From: Chryseobacterium herbae
GTDB lineage: Bacteria > Bacteroidota > Bacteroidia > Flavobacteriales > Weeksellaceae
Assembly (NCBI RefSeq): GCF_025154075.1
Contig: NZ_JAOAMU010000001.1
Span: forward strand, 964,958-1,028,957
Reading direction: 5' to 3'
Length of the DNA: 64,000 nucleotides
Shown piece by piece: positions 36,864 through 45,954 of this stretch. The notes under the pieces are model-generated. The model ran no database searches, was not told the DNA's origin, and was given only the letters and a program-made list of their open reading frames with translations. Numbering within the stretch: the first letter of the stretch is position 1; every line of letters starts with the position of its first letter. Both the position numbers and the translations under genes were made by a program.

Positions 36864-39002
36864 TTATTTGATCACCTTCATTTCGTCGATAAGCCATTTG
36901 GAATCGGCAAATTTATCGATAATGAACAGGATGTATTTTGTATCTACCATAATGTTTCGGCTGAAACGTGGGTCATAATTGATATCACTCATCGTTCCTT
37001 CCCACTGTCTGTCGAAGTTTAGACCTACAAGATTTCCATTGGCATCGAGCGCCGGGCTTCCTGAGTTTCCTCCAGTGGTATGGTTCGTAGCAGTGAATCC
37101 AACAGGAACATCTCCTGTTTTGTCCTTATAGGATCCGTAATCTTTCTTGTTGTAAAGATCGATCAGTTTTTTAGGTACATCAAATTCATAATCTCCCGGA
37201 ACATATTTTTCAATAACTCCGGCAAGGTGCGTCTGGTAACCATAAGAAACAGCATCTCTAGGGGTAGAACCTTTTACTTTTCCATAAGTTACACGAAGCG
37301 TAGAGTTTGCATCCGGGAAGAATTTTCTGTCTTTATCCGTTGCCATCTGTTGCGCCATAAATTTCTTCTGAAGATCATCAATTTTCCCCTGAAGAGCAGT
37401 AAACTGAGGATCTGCATTTTTCATGTAGGTTTCCTTCATAGAAACATACAGCTGGTAGATAGGATCTTTTTTCAAAGTCTTAACTAACTTGTCCTGATTT
37501 GAAAATGACTTTTCTACATCCGTTGTCAAAGCAGCTCCGTTCACCTGAGCTCTTCCTGTAACGATTGAGTTTTTAGACATCTCCTCGATCATCGGGATAT
37601 TCTGGTTTTCGTCTTTATATTTATTGAATCCAACCGGTAAGAACTGAGGAGCCGTTTTATTAACATATAAAGCCAATAATTTTGCCGTTACTTTAGCATC
37701 AAGCTCTGCACTGTAATCCTTGTAGAATGAAGTAACCTTTGCTTTTAATTTGGCAAGCTCTTTTTCATCCATTCTTCCTGCTTCCACAGAAGCTACATAA
37801 TCGTAGTAATCTCCTGCAAGCTTCAACGTTTCCGCATTTCTTACCACTTCTGTGTAATAAGCATTGTTCAGTGCGTAAGGAGCCTGGTCGTTGTACAGTT
37901 TATTCAGCTGGTCTAAAGTAGTTTTGATCTCAGGATTTTTAGCGACCAAAGATCCTTCATACATTACTTTTTTCTCTACGGCATTAGACTTTTTCAGGCC
38001 TTCTACCTCTCCGATCCACTTTTTCCAGTAATTGGCTACGGATGCATATTTCGAAGCATATTTGATACGTGTTTCACTGTCTACACGCATTTTTTCGTCC
38101 AATGTCTTTAAAGCAACATCACGTACAGCAATTCTCGCCGGATCAATATCTTTCATGATCTTCTCCACAGCTACTGCAGGAAGATATTCTGTAGTTTTTC
38201 CAGGGAATCCGAATACGAATGTAAAGTCGTTTTCAGTCTTATCTTTTATAGAAACCGGCAGATAATGTTTCGGAACGTAAGGAACGTTGTCTTTTGAATA
38301 TTCAGCAGGTTTGTTATCTTTTCCCGCATAAATTCTGAACATGGAGAAATCTCCGGTATGTCTGGGCCAAACCCAGTTATCTGTATCGCTACCGAATTTC
38401 CCAATGCTTTGAGGCGGTGCCCCAACCAAACGGATATCTTTGTAAGTTTCAGTAGTAAAAGCGTAATATTTATTACCGTAATACATTGGTTTTACAATGA
38501 TCGACTGGTAAGATTCTATTTTCTGAGCGTTTTTATAAACCTCAATATTTTTACTGATCTTTTTAGCCAGTTCAGGCTCCACAAGGTTGTCCGTCCCTTC
38601 TAAAATCTGATCGGTAGCTTCTTTGATATCAACAATGAAGTCAACTTTTACACCAGGATTTGGAAGTTCTCCCTCCGGATTCTTAGCCCAGAACCCGTTT
38701 GAAAGAAGATCATTCTGAACCGTAGAATGTGCCTGGATCTGCCCGTATCCACAGTGGTGGTTGGTCAGTAACAATCCTTTAGGTGAAATGATTTCCGCAG
38801 TACATCCGCCGTTAAACTGTACTACCGCATCCTTGATGCTCGGCTTTTGGGTATTGAAAATGTCTTTGGCAGAGATCTTCATTCCCATATCCTTCATTTC
38901 CTTTTCATTCAGTTCTGTCGGAATCCACATTCCTCCATATTGCTGAGCGAATGCCATTGCAGCCGGCAAAAGAAATACGGATAAAAGTATCTTTTTTGTC
39001 AT
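36864..39002 (-). CDS. S46-family dipeptidyl peptidase, DPP11-like
   Basis: This 712-residue exported serine exopeptidase removes dipeptides from peptides in the periplasm, typical of asaccharolytic Bacteroidota. Signal peptide MTKKILLSVFLLPAAMAFAQ; I start at the ATG at 39002 (the upstream TTG at 39008 is weaker). The catalytic His is in LLTNHHCGYGQIQ and the Ser in GGNSGSP (about residue 647). Close by, GLNFDRQWEGTMSD carries Arg at the position that in DPP11 gives acidic P1 preference (Gly in DPP7), so I favour Asp/Glu-specific DPP11; this uses memory of the family. Ends in a terminator. Confidence 0.9.
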   Translation of the reverse strand: MTKKILLSVFLLPAAMAFAQQYGGMWIPTELNEKEMKDMGMKISAKDIFNTQKPSIKDAVVQFNGGCTAEIISPKGLLLTNHHCGYGQIQAHSTVQNDLLSNGFWAKNPEGELPNPGVKVDFIVDIKEATDQILEGTDNLVEPELAKKISKNIEVYKNAQKIESYQSIIVKPMYYGNKYYAFTTETYKDIRLVGAPPQSIGKFGSDTDNWVWPRHTGDFSMFRIYAGKDNKPAEYSKDNVPYVPKHYLPVSIKDKTENDFTFVFGFPGKTTEYLPAVAVEKIMKDIDPARIAVRDVALKTLDEKMRVDSETRIKYASKYASVANYWKKWIGEVEGLKKSNAVEKKVMYEGSLVAKNPEIKTTLDQLNKLYNDQAPYALNNAYYTEVVRNAETLKLAGDYYDYVASVEAGRMDEKELAKLKAKVTSFYKDYSAELDAKVTAKLLALYVNKTAPQFLPVGFNKYKDENQNIPMIEEMSKNSIVTGRAQVNGAALTTDVEKSFSNQDKLVKTLKKDPIYQLYVSMKETYMKNADPQFTALQGKIDDLQKKFMAQQMATDKDRKFFPDANSTLRVTYGKVKGSTPRDAVSYGYQTHLAGVIEKYVPGDYEFDVPKKLIDLYNKKDYGSYKDKTGDVPVGFTATNHTTGGNSGSPALDANGNLVGLNFDRQWEGTMSDINYDPRFSRNIMVDTKYILFIIDKFADSKWLIDEMKVIK

Positions 39003-39089
39003 AATCAAAATTTTGCCCCAATTTACAAAGAATATTGTACATATGCCTCACGTGGGCGATGATTTTAGATTTTAGACTTCAGACATGTT

Positions 39090-39234
39090 TCGGGATGCGG
39101 GTTCCGGGTTCCGGGTTCCGAGATTCGAACCAGCAACTCTCCTACTCTAAAACCCTAAAACTCTCAAACTCGCATCCCGAAACTAATAACTCTTAATTCA
39201 TAACCCGTAACCCTCGAACCCCGCACCCCGAAAC
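39090..39234. repeat. CTCAAACTC/CCGGGTTCCGGG-type intergenic repeat, copy 3
   Basis: Tandem GGGTTCCG repeats followed by CTAAAACCCTAAAACTCTC and CTCGCATCCCGAAACT units fill much of the 285-bp gap between divergent genes. This copy lacks the 29-bp palindrome found with copies 1, 2 and 4. Confidence 0.7.
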
Positions 39235-39293
39235 GGCTCAGTTTTTGTTTCAAACACCGCACTTAATTATTAATATATTTAAATTACTTTATC

Positions 39294-39782
39294 ATGATGA
39301 ATAGCAAAATGTTCATTCTCGGAATTGCATCGGCAGTTTTTTTAGCATCGTGTAATCAGAAAGAAAAAACTACTGAAACAACTAATGCAGCAACGGACTC
39401 TGCTGCCGTACAGACCAATCCAGCGGACAGCATTACGAAAGCAACACCTACTGCGGCTGGCGATACTTCGGAAAACGCTCTTGACTGGCCGGGAACTTAT
39501 GAAGCAGTGGTTCCATGTGCTGACTGTCCGGGAATCAAGACTTCATTGACCTTAAATAATGATAAAACATTTAGCATTACTGAAGAATATATCGACAGAA
39601 ATTCTAAAAACCAGGATAAAGGAACTTTTGAATGGGATGCTGCGGGAAGTGTAATTACTTTAAAAGGAAAAACAGCCAGTTACAAATATAAAGTGGGTGA
39701 AAATATCCTGATACAGCTTGATATGGACGGACAGGAAATTACCGGACCGAATAAGGATCTGTATGTTTTCAAGAAAAAATAA
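39294..39782 (+). CDS. NlpE-like copper resistance/stress-sensing lipoprotein
   Basis: A 162-residue lipoprotein with lipobox FLASC and Cys20 as lipid anchor. After a low-complexity Thr/Ala-rich linker (about 25-60), the NlpE N-terminal barrel begins at WPGTYEAVVPCADCPG with CADC (Cys75 and Cys78), the conserved redox or copper-binding pair of the family. Proteins of this family sense outer membrane or copper stress in proteobacteria; in Bacteroidota the pathway is unclear. Only the N-terminal NlpE domain is present. It stands alone with its own terminator. Confidence 0.85.
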   Translation: MMNSKMFILGIASAVFLASCNQKEKTTETTNAATDSAAVQTNPADSITKATPTAAGDTSENALDWPGTYEAVVPCADCPGIKTSLTLNNDKTFSITEEYIDRNSKNQDKGTFEWDAAGSVITLKGKTASYKYKVGENILIQLDMDGQEITGPNKDLYVFKKK

Positions 39783-39804
39783 AGGCTCAGTCCTTTATTT
39801 TTTT
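39777..39804. terminator. Terminator between nlpE-like and mgtC-like genes
   Basis: AAATAAAGG and CCTTTATTT (9-bp arms, 6-nt loop) followed by further T on the plus strand; the stem overlaps the nlpE-like stop codon. A-rich upstream makes it work for both convergent genes. Confidence 0.8.
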
Positions 39805-39812
39805 GCTTTAAC

Positions 39813-40460
39813 TTAAAACTGATAGGCTGTAATTTTAGGATCATTGATGAGACTTCTTACCACTTCATCATGTTTGGTGTGTTTCCCGGTAAGTCTCCAT
39901 GTTATAGAAAGATTTCCCTGTGAATACTGCATTTTCAGTATAAAATATTTCAGATGGTGATCCTCAAATATTTTTTCACAATGTTTTATATCATCTGATC
40001 CCTCTACCGTAATTCTGTATTCCCTGATTTTGTGGCTGCTGTCTATGAAATTCTGCAGATAGATGAGCGCGCTTAGAATTAAAATAACCAGCGCTGTTCC
40101 TAAAAGCGAAAGATAGACATACCCTGAACCTACTGCCATTCCTATTGAAGCAGTGGCCCAAATGGTAGTGGCTGTTGTGATTCCATCAATTTTATTATCT
40201 CCTTTAAAGATAACGCCCGCTCCCAGAAAACCTATTCCGGTAATGATATTGGCTGCCAGACGGTCCGGATTCTGTACTCCGATTTTAATGGAAAGAATGG
40301 TAAACAGGCAGGATCCGAAACATACCAGGATAAAGGTTCTTAAACCTGCAGATTTGTTCCGATATTCACGTTCTGCACCGATCAGCAGTCCCAGAAGGAC
40401 TGAGATGAGTATGAGGAGCAGCTCGTTTTGGACGACATAATGATCCTGAAGAAATTCCAT
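39813..40460 (-). CDS. MgtC/SapB-family membrane protein
   Basis: A 215-residue inner membrane protein. It has about four TM segments (residues 12-30, 40-60, 70-85, 95-130) with the family block LLIGAEREYRNKSAGLRTFILVCFG at about 22-46 and LAANIITGIGFLGAGVIF at about 66-83, both diagnostic. A C-terminal cytoplasmic ACT-like domain follows (about 145-215). The family is linked to Mg2+ limitation survival and to modulation of ATP synthase in pathogens; actual role here unproven. Independent gene. Confidence 0.93.
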   Translation of the reverse strand: MEFLQDHYVVQNELLLILISVLLGLLIGAEREYRNKSAGLRTFILVCFGSCLFTILSIKIGVQNPDRLAANIITGIGFLGAGVIFKGDNKIDGITTATTIWATASIGMAVGSGYVYLSLLGTALVILILSALIYLQNFIDSSHKIREYRITVEGSDDIKHCEKIFEDHHLKYFILKMQYSQGNLSITWRLTGKHTKHDEVVRSLINDPKITAYQF

Positions 40461-40604
40461 TGTTTAGCGTTTTACCTGAATAAAATTACAATAAAAAAGC
40501 ATACTGCCGCATTTTTTGATCGGACGATTTTGTCCCTGTCAAATTCTCATTTAAAAGAAAAGTTTTGTAATATTACATTTTAATACGCACAAAAAACATT
40601 CACC

Positions 40605-41159
40605 ATGGCTCCTATATTTTTTGCAACAACGGAAGAATTCAGAAAGTGGCTGGACGAAAATCACACGAAAGAAAAAGAAGTTCTGGTTGGTTTTTATAAA
40701 AAAGGCACGGGAAAAGCTTCTATGCACTGGTCTGAATCTGTAGATCAGGCCTTATGTTTTGGCTGGATAGACGGAGTGCGAAGGTCTGTAGACGCGGAAA
40801 GCTATTACAACCGGTTTACGCCGAGAAAATCCAGCAGCAACTGGAGTCTCATCAACATTAAAAAAGTGGAAGAACTTACGAAAGCAGGATTGATGAGGCC
40901 TGCAGGACAGAAAGCATTTGAAGCAAGAAAAGAGGACAAAACGGGAATTTATTCACACGAAACGGAAAATATTCTTGATCCTGCGTATGAGAAGGAGTTT
41001 AAAGCACATAAAAATGCCTGGGAATTTTTCGAAAAGCAGGCTCCGTCTTATAAAAAGTTGACCATCCATTGGCTGATGAGTGCAAAACAGGAAAAAACAA
41101 GACTTTCAAGATTGGAAAAAGTAATCAGTGAAAGCGAACAATTAAGAAGATTAAAATAA
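40605..41159 (+). CDS. YdeI/OmpD-associated-family protein
   Basis: A 184-residue cytoplasmic protein of the YdeI family, with the conserved blocks WLDENHTKEKEVLVGFYK, ALCFGWIDGVRRSVD, NRFTPRKSSSNWSLINIKKVEEL and GLMRPAGQKAFE in order. Family members often lie in stress and resistance loci but their biochemical role is unsettled. No signal peptide. It precedes the Imm22 gene by 27 bp, so they may share a transcript ending at the 41609 terminator. Confidence 0.9.
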   Translation: MAPIFFATTEEFRKWLDENHTKEKEVLVGFYKKGTGKASMHWSESVDQALCFGWIDGVRRSVDAESYYNRFTPRKSSSNWSLINIKKVEELTKAGLMRPAGQKAFEARKEDKTGIYSHETENILDPAYEKEFKAHKNAWEFFEKQAPSYKKLTIHWLMSAKQEKTRLSRLEKVISESEQLRRLK

Positions 41160-41186
41160 ATATACGGTATACTTAAAAAATAATTT

Positions 41187-41585
41187 ATGGAGAAAGAGAT
41201 TTCACACTTTTGGTTGGGATATTTTAAAAATGAAGATGAATTCGATGCTTTTGCTGAAGAGAATGAAAGTTATTATATAGAGGAAGAAAACGAAGACCTT
41301 TATGTATCTAAATTTGCTGAATCGCAAAATATACAATGGTTTGATTATGATTTTCTGGAATATGGTTTTGAAGATGAGAACTTAGGCATCTACGAAAAAT
41401 TCACAGATTATTCTTACGCCGATCAATGGCTTCCGGTTATTGAACAAAAAATCAATCAGCTTGGTCTGGAAACTCCGGTGAATGCTATTATTTTCGCGAA
41501 CAAACATGCGATTCCCAATCCGGTTTCTGTAAACGACGAGGAGTATGCACTGTACTATATCGGTGAAATTGAATATAACATCTAG
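41187..41585 (+). CDS. Immunity protein 22 (Imm22) family
   Basis: An acidic 132-residue protein, rich in Glu/Tyr, starting MEKEISHFWLGYF, with the Imm22 hallmarks HFWLGYFKNEDEFDAFAEE and DEEYALYYIGEIEY. The family neutralises toxins of polymorphic or contact-dependent systems. No matching toxin gene is adjacent, so it may be an orphan (protects against another strain's toxin) or serve a distant one. Its low pI is typical of nuclease-binding immunity proteins. No other clue to target. Confidence 0.8.
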   Translation: MEKEISHFWLGYFKNEDEFDAFAEENESYYIEEENEDLYVSKFAESQNIQWFDYDFLEYGFEDENLGIYEKFTDYSYADQWLPVIEQKINQLGLETPVNAIIFANKHAIPNPVSVNDEEYALYYIGEIEYNI

Positions 41586-41608
41586 TCTTTTGTGAAAGGG
41601 ACCTGAAT

Positions 41609-41652
41609 AAAGGATCACAGGAATCTGTTGAAGGTTTTTGTGATCCTTTTCT
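41609..41652 (+). terminator. Intrinsic terminator after the Imm22 gene
   Basis: AAAGGATCACA and TGTGATCCTTT arms (11 bp) with a long loop (19 nt) followed by a T-rich tail. Confidence 0.8.
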
Positions 41653-41705
41653 ATTTTAAGACATTAAAACTTTTTTTTAATTATCTTAGGCTTAATAAAT
41701 TGCCG

Positions 41706-41919
41706 ATGAAACATATCTTATTTATTTTATTCATATTATACTCGTCCTTTTTCTTTGGATAGTAAAAATGTAGTTTAAAAATTAATCCTCTCTGCTAATC
41801 TGCAAAGCAAGGGGAAGATTGCAATATATACGGTCTGAAAGATGATGAAATTACCTACACGAAAGTAAACCATGACTAGATTTTCACTGCCTCTCAACAA
41901 CTAAAAACAGACGCCGATT
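41706..41919 (+). pseudogene. Decayed secreted-protein gene
   Basis: A signal-peptide-like start MKHILFILFILYSSFFFG runs from ATG 41706 to a TAG at 41760-41762. About 37 bases later, in a different frame, 41799-41876 reads as plausible coding (CNIYGLKDDEITYTKVNHD). It is interrupted by TAG at 41877 and then continues in frame as IFTASQQLKTDADFEKNN into the start of the next gene. Both a frameshift and an in-frame stop are thus visible. The ancestral gene would have been short, exported and of unknown function. Confidence 0.6.
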
Positions 41920-42483
41920 TTGAAAAAAATAATACTGATCTTCTTTTTGCTCGTGCTGACTTTAGGATATGCTCAAAAAATCCCCACATTCGCGCTGCGT
42001 TCAGAAGTGGGTTCTTATACTCAATTTGGGCTACGGGCTTTAGATAAAAATGATTTATATGTCATTTTAGGCACATCCGATCCTATGACCGGATCACCAC
42101 CTCAATATCTGGTGTATATTTTTAAGGCTAAAGGAGATGTGTATTTCTATTATAAAAACTCACCTCTTTCTTCTAATAAAGTGGAGCTTTCAGAGGAGGA
42201 TAAGAAGCGTCTTTTTGAGACTATTCATTCAAAAAAGTTTAAAAAATTTCTGAATTATAATCAGGAGGATTTTGAGTTGAAAAACAAAAAGAAAGACTAT
42301 CCGCTTTTACTTGATACCACTTACAGTCTGACTGTAATTCAAAACGGCAAACAAAATACCTATTCCTATTTCTCAAAAAAACATCTGGAATCTGATAATC
42401 CGCGTATTAATAAGCGTATGTTGAAAAAATATACAGATATTCTGGATAAGTTTGGGGAAGTGAAAACCGATAAAGGGCATTGA
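41920..42483 (+). CDS. Hypothetical secreted protein, 187 aa
   Basis: No recognised family. The start is TTG (MKKIILIFFLLVLTLGYAQ, a strong signal peptide); no nearer ATG exists. The mature part is basic, beta-rich at the front (DLYVILGTSDPMTGSP; YLVYIFKAKGDVYFYYKN) and helical at the end. It opens a run of five or six plus-strand genes for small secreted or membrane proteins (41.9-46 kb), and its 5' end overlaps the reading frame of the decayed gene upstream. Confidence 0.7.
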   Translation: MKKIILIFFLLVLTLGYAQKIPTFALRSEVGSYTQFGLRALDKNDLYVILGTSDPMTGSPPQYLVYIFKAKGDVYFYYKNSPLSSNKVELSEEDKKRLFETIHSKKFKKFLNYNQEDFELKNKKKDYPLLLDTTYSLTVIQNGKQNTYSYFSKKHLESDNPRINKRMLKKYTDILDKFGEVKTDKGH

Positions 42484-42527
42484 GTTTCGCCAGAAAATCT
42501 TATTTTAGATAAGTAAAGATTTCTGAT

Positions 42528-43163
42528 ATGTACAAAAAACTCTTCATGATCAATATAGCGGTCATCCTGCTGGTGACTGTTGTGTATATTTTCGGATATT
42601 ATTTCATCAATTATCCTATGAAGTTTGATGTATGGGAGATGCTTAAAGAATGCAAGCTCCAATACCTTCCGGCTGTTTTTATCGTGACGGCATTGGCTTC
42701 TTACCTGGTCAGCAGCCTGGATTTTAAGAAATTAAACTTTAAAAGTAAATTTTTAAGCGTATTTCCTTTCTTAAATATGCTGGCTCTGGCATTTTTTATT
42801 TACATCGCAGCTGAAGGATTTATAAAAAACAAAAGAGAGCTTACGAAGCAGGAGAATTATTACATCATAGAAGCTCAAAAAGATATTAAAAAAGACCAGA
42901 TTGTCATGAGGTATGCAGGAGGCTTCTTTCTTCCGATTGCTGACCAGACTACGATCAAAAAGATAGACAGTATCCGTAAGAAATATGGGATTATTTCACA
43001 GAATACCGGATGCACCATTGATCCGATAGATCGTAAAGCTCAGGAAAAATACAGCGAACTCACCGATCCTTATCTGGAAAACAGGAATGGAAAAGACTGG
43101 AATGAAAGAATGAAAAAAGAGATTGATGGTCTGAAGAAAATTAAGAATCCGGGAATTAAATAG
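42528..43163 (+). CDS. Hypothetical two-TM membrane protein, 211 aa
   Basis: TM1 at about 8-30 (MINIAVILLVTVVYIFGYYF), TM2 near 45-60 and a third near 80-98 (FPFLNMLALAFFIYIAAEG), then a soluble, very lysine-rich C-terminal half (about 105-211) with a CTID-type cysteine. No family is recognised. It begins 45 bp after the 187-residue gene and shares its last base with an upstream GTG of the next ORF, so co-transcription is likely. Confidence 0.65.
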   Translation: MYKKLFMINIAVILLVTVVYIFGYYFINYPMKFDVWEMLKECKLQYLPAVFIVTALASYLVSSLDFKKLNFKSKFLSVFPFLNMLALAFFIYIAAEGFIKNKRELTKQENYYIIEAQKDIKKDQIVMRYAGGFFLPIADQTTIKKIDSIRKKYGIISQNTGCTIDPIDRKAQEKYSELTDPYLENRNGKDWNERMKKEIDGLKKIKNPGIK

Positions 43164-43213
43164 TGATCAGCTTTACGAAAAGAATACAAAGCATCCAATC
43201 AATAAAAAACACC

Positions 43214-43528
43214 ATGGCTTTAGCAAAAAAAGGACTCCGGAAAATAGTGGTCGATGATCAAATCTTTTACTGGAAAATAAGAAAGATCGTTTCACACAAT
43301 GAAAAGCATGACGATGAATATGGAATTCCTGTACAGCATGAAAGTGAAGGACAGCTTCTGTTGATATATACCGGTTTCTGCAGATCTATTGATTATGGCA
43401 GAGAATTGATGAATATTACGCCAAAGCTCATCCAATCCAAAATCACAGAAGCTATTGAGCTGGGATGGAACTATAGCCAGCCGGGAAAAGCACTTGATCT
43501 TGTCAATGGGGAACTGATCAAAAGATAA
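43214..43528 (+). CDS. Hypothetical small basic protein, 104 aa
   Basis: I chose ATG 43214 (MALAKKGLRKIVVDDQIFYW); a GTG at 43163 in the same frame would extend it by 17 residues back to the preceding stop. It looks like a compact cytoplasmic beta-strand/helix protein (VDDQIFYWKIRKIVSHNEKH then LLLIYTGFCRSIDYG). Unknown family, possibly a phage- or toxin-neighbourhood style protein. Low certainty beyond being coding. Confidence 0.6.
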   Translation: MALAKKGLRKIVVDDQIFYWKIRKIVSHNEKHDDEYGIPVQHESEGQLLLIYTGFCRSIDYGRELMNITPKLIQSKITEAIELGWNYSQPGKALDLVNGELIKR

Positions 43529-43618
43529 ATAACTATTCTCTTACAACTCCATATGTATTCAAATAAAATATTTCTAGAACGAATCCGTTAAAAAACAAAA
43601 AACTAAATTCCATTGACC

Positions 43619-44479
43619 ATGAAGAAACTCCTTTTAACCTTTTTTATTTTTTCCTATTTTCTTTCTAATGCTCAAAAGGTTCTTGTATCCTGGGGGCAGC
43701 AGACTATCGAAGGACTTACCGAAGAAAAATTCAATGATGCTCAAAAATTTACTGCAGAACAGCTTCTGGAAAAAAACAGAAATGATAAAACATGGTGTGA
43801 TGTATTTTTAACCCTCAATTCATCTGTCAATAATCAATCTAAAAATTCTGATTATTTAAAAGCGCTTACAGAAGAACTTACGAATAAGAAAGTAACACCT
43901 CTTGAAGGAACTTCTAAACTGATTATTTGGGACCGGATCATAAATGGTGATATTCTTTTTGAAGGAAAAGGTCTTGTTGTAGAAAATGATTTGTTTACCG
44001 TAGCCGGAAGAGCAAACCAATTACTTCAAAATCTCACAAAGAAAAACTTTGGATATGTTACCATTAACTCAACAGATGAAGATCTTAAAACGATTAAAAG
44101 CAACTGGATAAAATTTCTTTCAAATCAACCTGTTGAGGAATATCATTCCACAGAATTTAAGAACTCCAAAATCCCTGAAACGAGCAGTTTAAAAGCAATA
44201 GAAGCCCTTATTGTATCCATCCAGAATAATCCTAAGAAAGATCAACTCACAAAAAAATGTCTTCAAAAAGTATACAAACTGGATGAAATGCCAAAAGAAA
44301 AAGGTCCGGCTTTGTACTGCAGCCCGGATACCCATAGCTATGCTTACCTTTCTATGCTTTTTGGAGATCAAAAGTTGGATGAAACAAAAAATGCCGCCTG
44401 GTGGAAAAAATTCTGGAATGAAAATCACGCTAAACTCACCTGGAATTCAGACAAAGGAATTTATGACGTTAAAAAATAG
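43619..44479 (+). CDS. Hypothetical secreted protein, 286 aa
   Basis: ATG at 43619 gives MKKLLLTFFIFSYFLSNAQ, a clear signal peptide; a TTG two codons earlier is less likely. The mature protein is helical and charged, with WCDVF, KLIIWDRIINGDILFEGKG and a C-terminal Trp-rich AAWWKKFWNENHAKLTW stretch. No catalytic motif is recognised. It lies 27 bp before the lipoprotein gene that follows, so the two probably act in the same envelope process. Confidence 0.7.
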   Translation: MKKLLLTFFIFSYFLSNAQKVLVSWGQQTIEGLTEEKFNDAQKFTAEQLLEKNRNDKTWCDVFLTLNSSVNNQSKNSDYLKALTEELTNKKVTPLEGTSKLIIWDRIINGDILFEGKGLVVENDLFTVAGRANQLLQNLTKKNFGYVTINSTDEDLKTIKSNWIKFLSNQPVEEYHSTEFKNSKIPETSSLKAIEALIVSIQNNPKKDQLTKKCLQKVYKLDEMPKEKGPALYCSPDTHSYAYLSMLFGDQKLDETKNAAWWKKFWNENHAKLTWNSDKGIYDVKK

Positions 44480-44505
44480 ATTAAAATAACACGCAAAATC
44501 AAAAT

Positions 44506-45240
44506 TTGAAAAAATTTATCCCCATACTCGCTATACTTCTGCTGCTCTCTTCCTGCAAAAAAGATAAAACATCTGATGCTGATCAGAAAAAAGATATTGC
44601 TACAGGAAGCACTGTACAAAAAGATTCGTTAAATAATAAAAGTGTTGAGATACAAGAGAGCCCGATTAAAAGTGGAAAAACACCATCTGATCTGGTTCCT
44701 GATGGCTATGAAATTCAGTATGACGCGGAAGGAGATCTTAATCAAGACGGACTGGCTGACATTGCCCTCGTCATCAGGAAAAAAGATGATACGCTGGCGG
44801 GCAGAAAAATGATGATCCTTCTGAAAAATTCCGATAAAACTTACCGGGTAGATAAAATCTCCGATACTGTTCTTCCTGATGAATACAACGAAGCCGGTTA
44901 TAAAATGCATGACCCCGAAGACATTACCATTGAAAATGGAGAACTGAGCATTAATTTATATGACATCGGGCCAAATGGAAATCAATTCAGCAGATTTAAA
45001 TATCTGAACGGAGATCTTGTTCTAACTTATATCGAAACGTATAATATGGGAGCGGGTTCTCATTCGGCATTATTCTACCAACCGATGAAGGGAAAACTAA
45101 CCCTTGAAACCGTGAATACGATGGAGGAAGAAATGCCCACAGAATCTAAAAAATTTCAGCTCAAAAGGGAAAGATTTGTATTTGAAAAAACGTCTCCGGA
45201 TGATGTGGTAAGGAAGGCTTATGATGCTGTAAATGAATAA
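44506..45240 (+). CDS. Hypothetical lipoprotein with FG-GAP-like acidic region, 244 aa
   Basis: The start is TTG (MKKFIPILAILLLLSSC) with Cys17 as the lipid anchor. Residues about 70-95 read GYEIQYDAEGDLNQDGLADIALVI, an Asp-rich DxNxDGxxD loop of the calcium-binding FG-GAP/EF-type seen in other secreted proteins. No enzyme site is seen. It is the fifth of the plus-strand series and likely outer-membrane or periplasmic. Unknown function. Confidence 0.72.
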   Translation: MKKFIPILAILLLLSSCKKDKTSDADQKKDIATGSTVQKDSLNNKSVEIQESPIKSGKTPSDLVPDGYEIQYDAEGDLNQDGLADIALVIRKKDDTLAGRKMMILLKNSDKTYRVDKISDTVLPDEYNEAGYKMHDPEDITIENGELSINLYDIGPNGNQFSRFKYLNGDLVLTYIETYNMGAGSHSALFYQPMKGKLTLETVNTMEEEMPTESKKFQLKRERFVFEKTSPDDVVRKAYDAVNE

Positions 45241-45375
45241 TACCAGATGCACTGGGAATTTGTCTAAAAAATAGCGAAAAAGGGTAATTGATATTAATGT
45301 GTAATTATTCGAATTTTGTTGTAAAGGTTAGAGACCTTACACAGAAAACAAATAAAACTAAAAACCACTAATATC

Positions 45376-45954
45376 ATGAAAACTCTACATTTCGGACTTT
45401 TAGGAAAGGAAAATACAGGTCCTTTTATTGTTACGGCTATTCTGTACAGTATCATTTTATGTCTTCCCTTTATTTATTTCCTGTATCTGAAGGGGCTGCC
45501 TCATTATTCCAATCATGAAAACATAGACGTAGATGGAAAAACCATTGTTGTCAAAGACTGGCGGGATGATGCAGAATCCAGACAGTTTAAATTGCTGACA
45601 AGAGCCTCCATTTTTAGTGCTGCTTTATCTTTCGGAGCACTTGGCGCAGCAGTAAGTCTTATCACTCGGGCTAGAAGATTAAGCGTTTTTGATCATAAAA
45701 TAACGATTAGGGAATTGATCTCTATACAGACCATAGGTGCCGTTTTTGCTTTTATCCTTTCTCTCATTTTTATGGGTGAAATGATCGGGGGTACACTATT
45801 TCCCAATGCTGATGAATTTTATTATATTGTTTATATTCCCGCGGCATTGGCAAAACTTCTGGTCTGGTCTTTTCTGGCAGGTTTTGCTGAAAGATTCGTT
45901 CCCAATATCCTTGAAAACCTTACGAAACTTAAAGATGAAAATGGGGAATCCTGA
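45376..45954 (+). CDS. Hypothetical inner membrane protein with four TM segments, 192 aa
   Basis: Segments near residues 17-38 (IVTAILYSIILCLPFIYFLYL), 77-96 (IFSAALSFGALGAAVSLI), 118-135 (TIGAVFAFILSLIFMGEM) and 154-175 (YIPAALAKLLVWSFLAGF). The ending AGFAERFVPNILENL resembles a motif in several bacterial pore-like or sensor membrane proteins, but I cannot name the family. Its upstream 135 bp are AT-rich. The next 320 bp hold no convincing gene, only the two terminators below. Confidence 0.7.
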   Translation: MKTLHFGLLGKENTGPFIVTAILYSIILCLPFIYFLYLKGLPHYSNHENIDVDGKTIVVKDWRDDAESRQFKLLTRASIFSAALSFGALGAAVSLITRARRLSVFDHKITIRELISIQTIGAVFAFILSLIFMGEMIGGTLFPNADEFYYIVYIPAALAKLLVWSFLAGFAERFVPNILENLTKLKDENGES

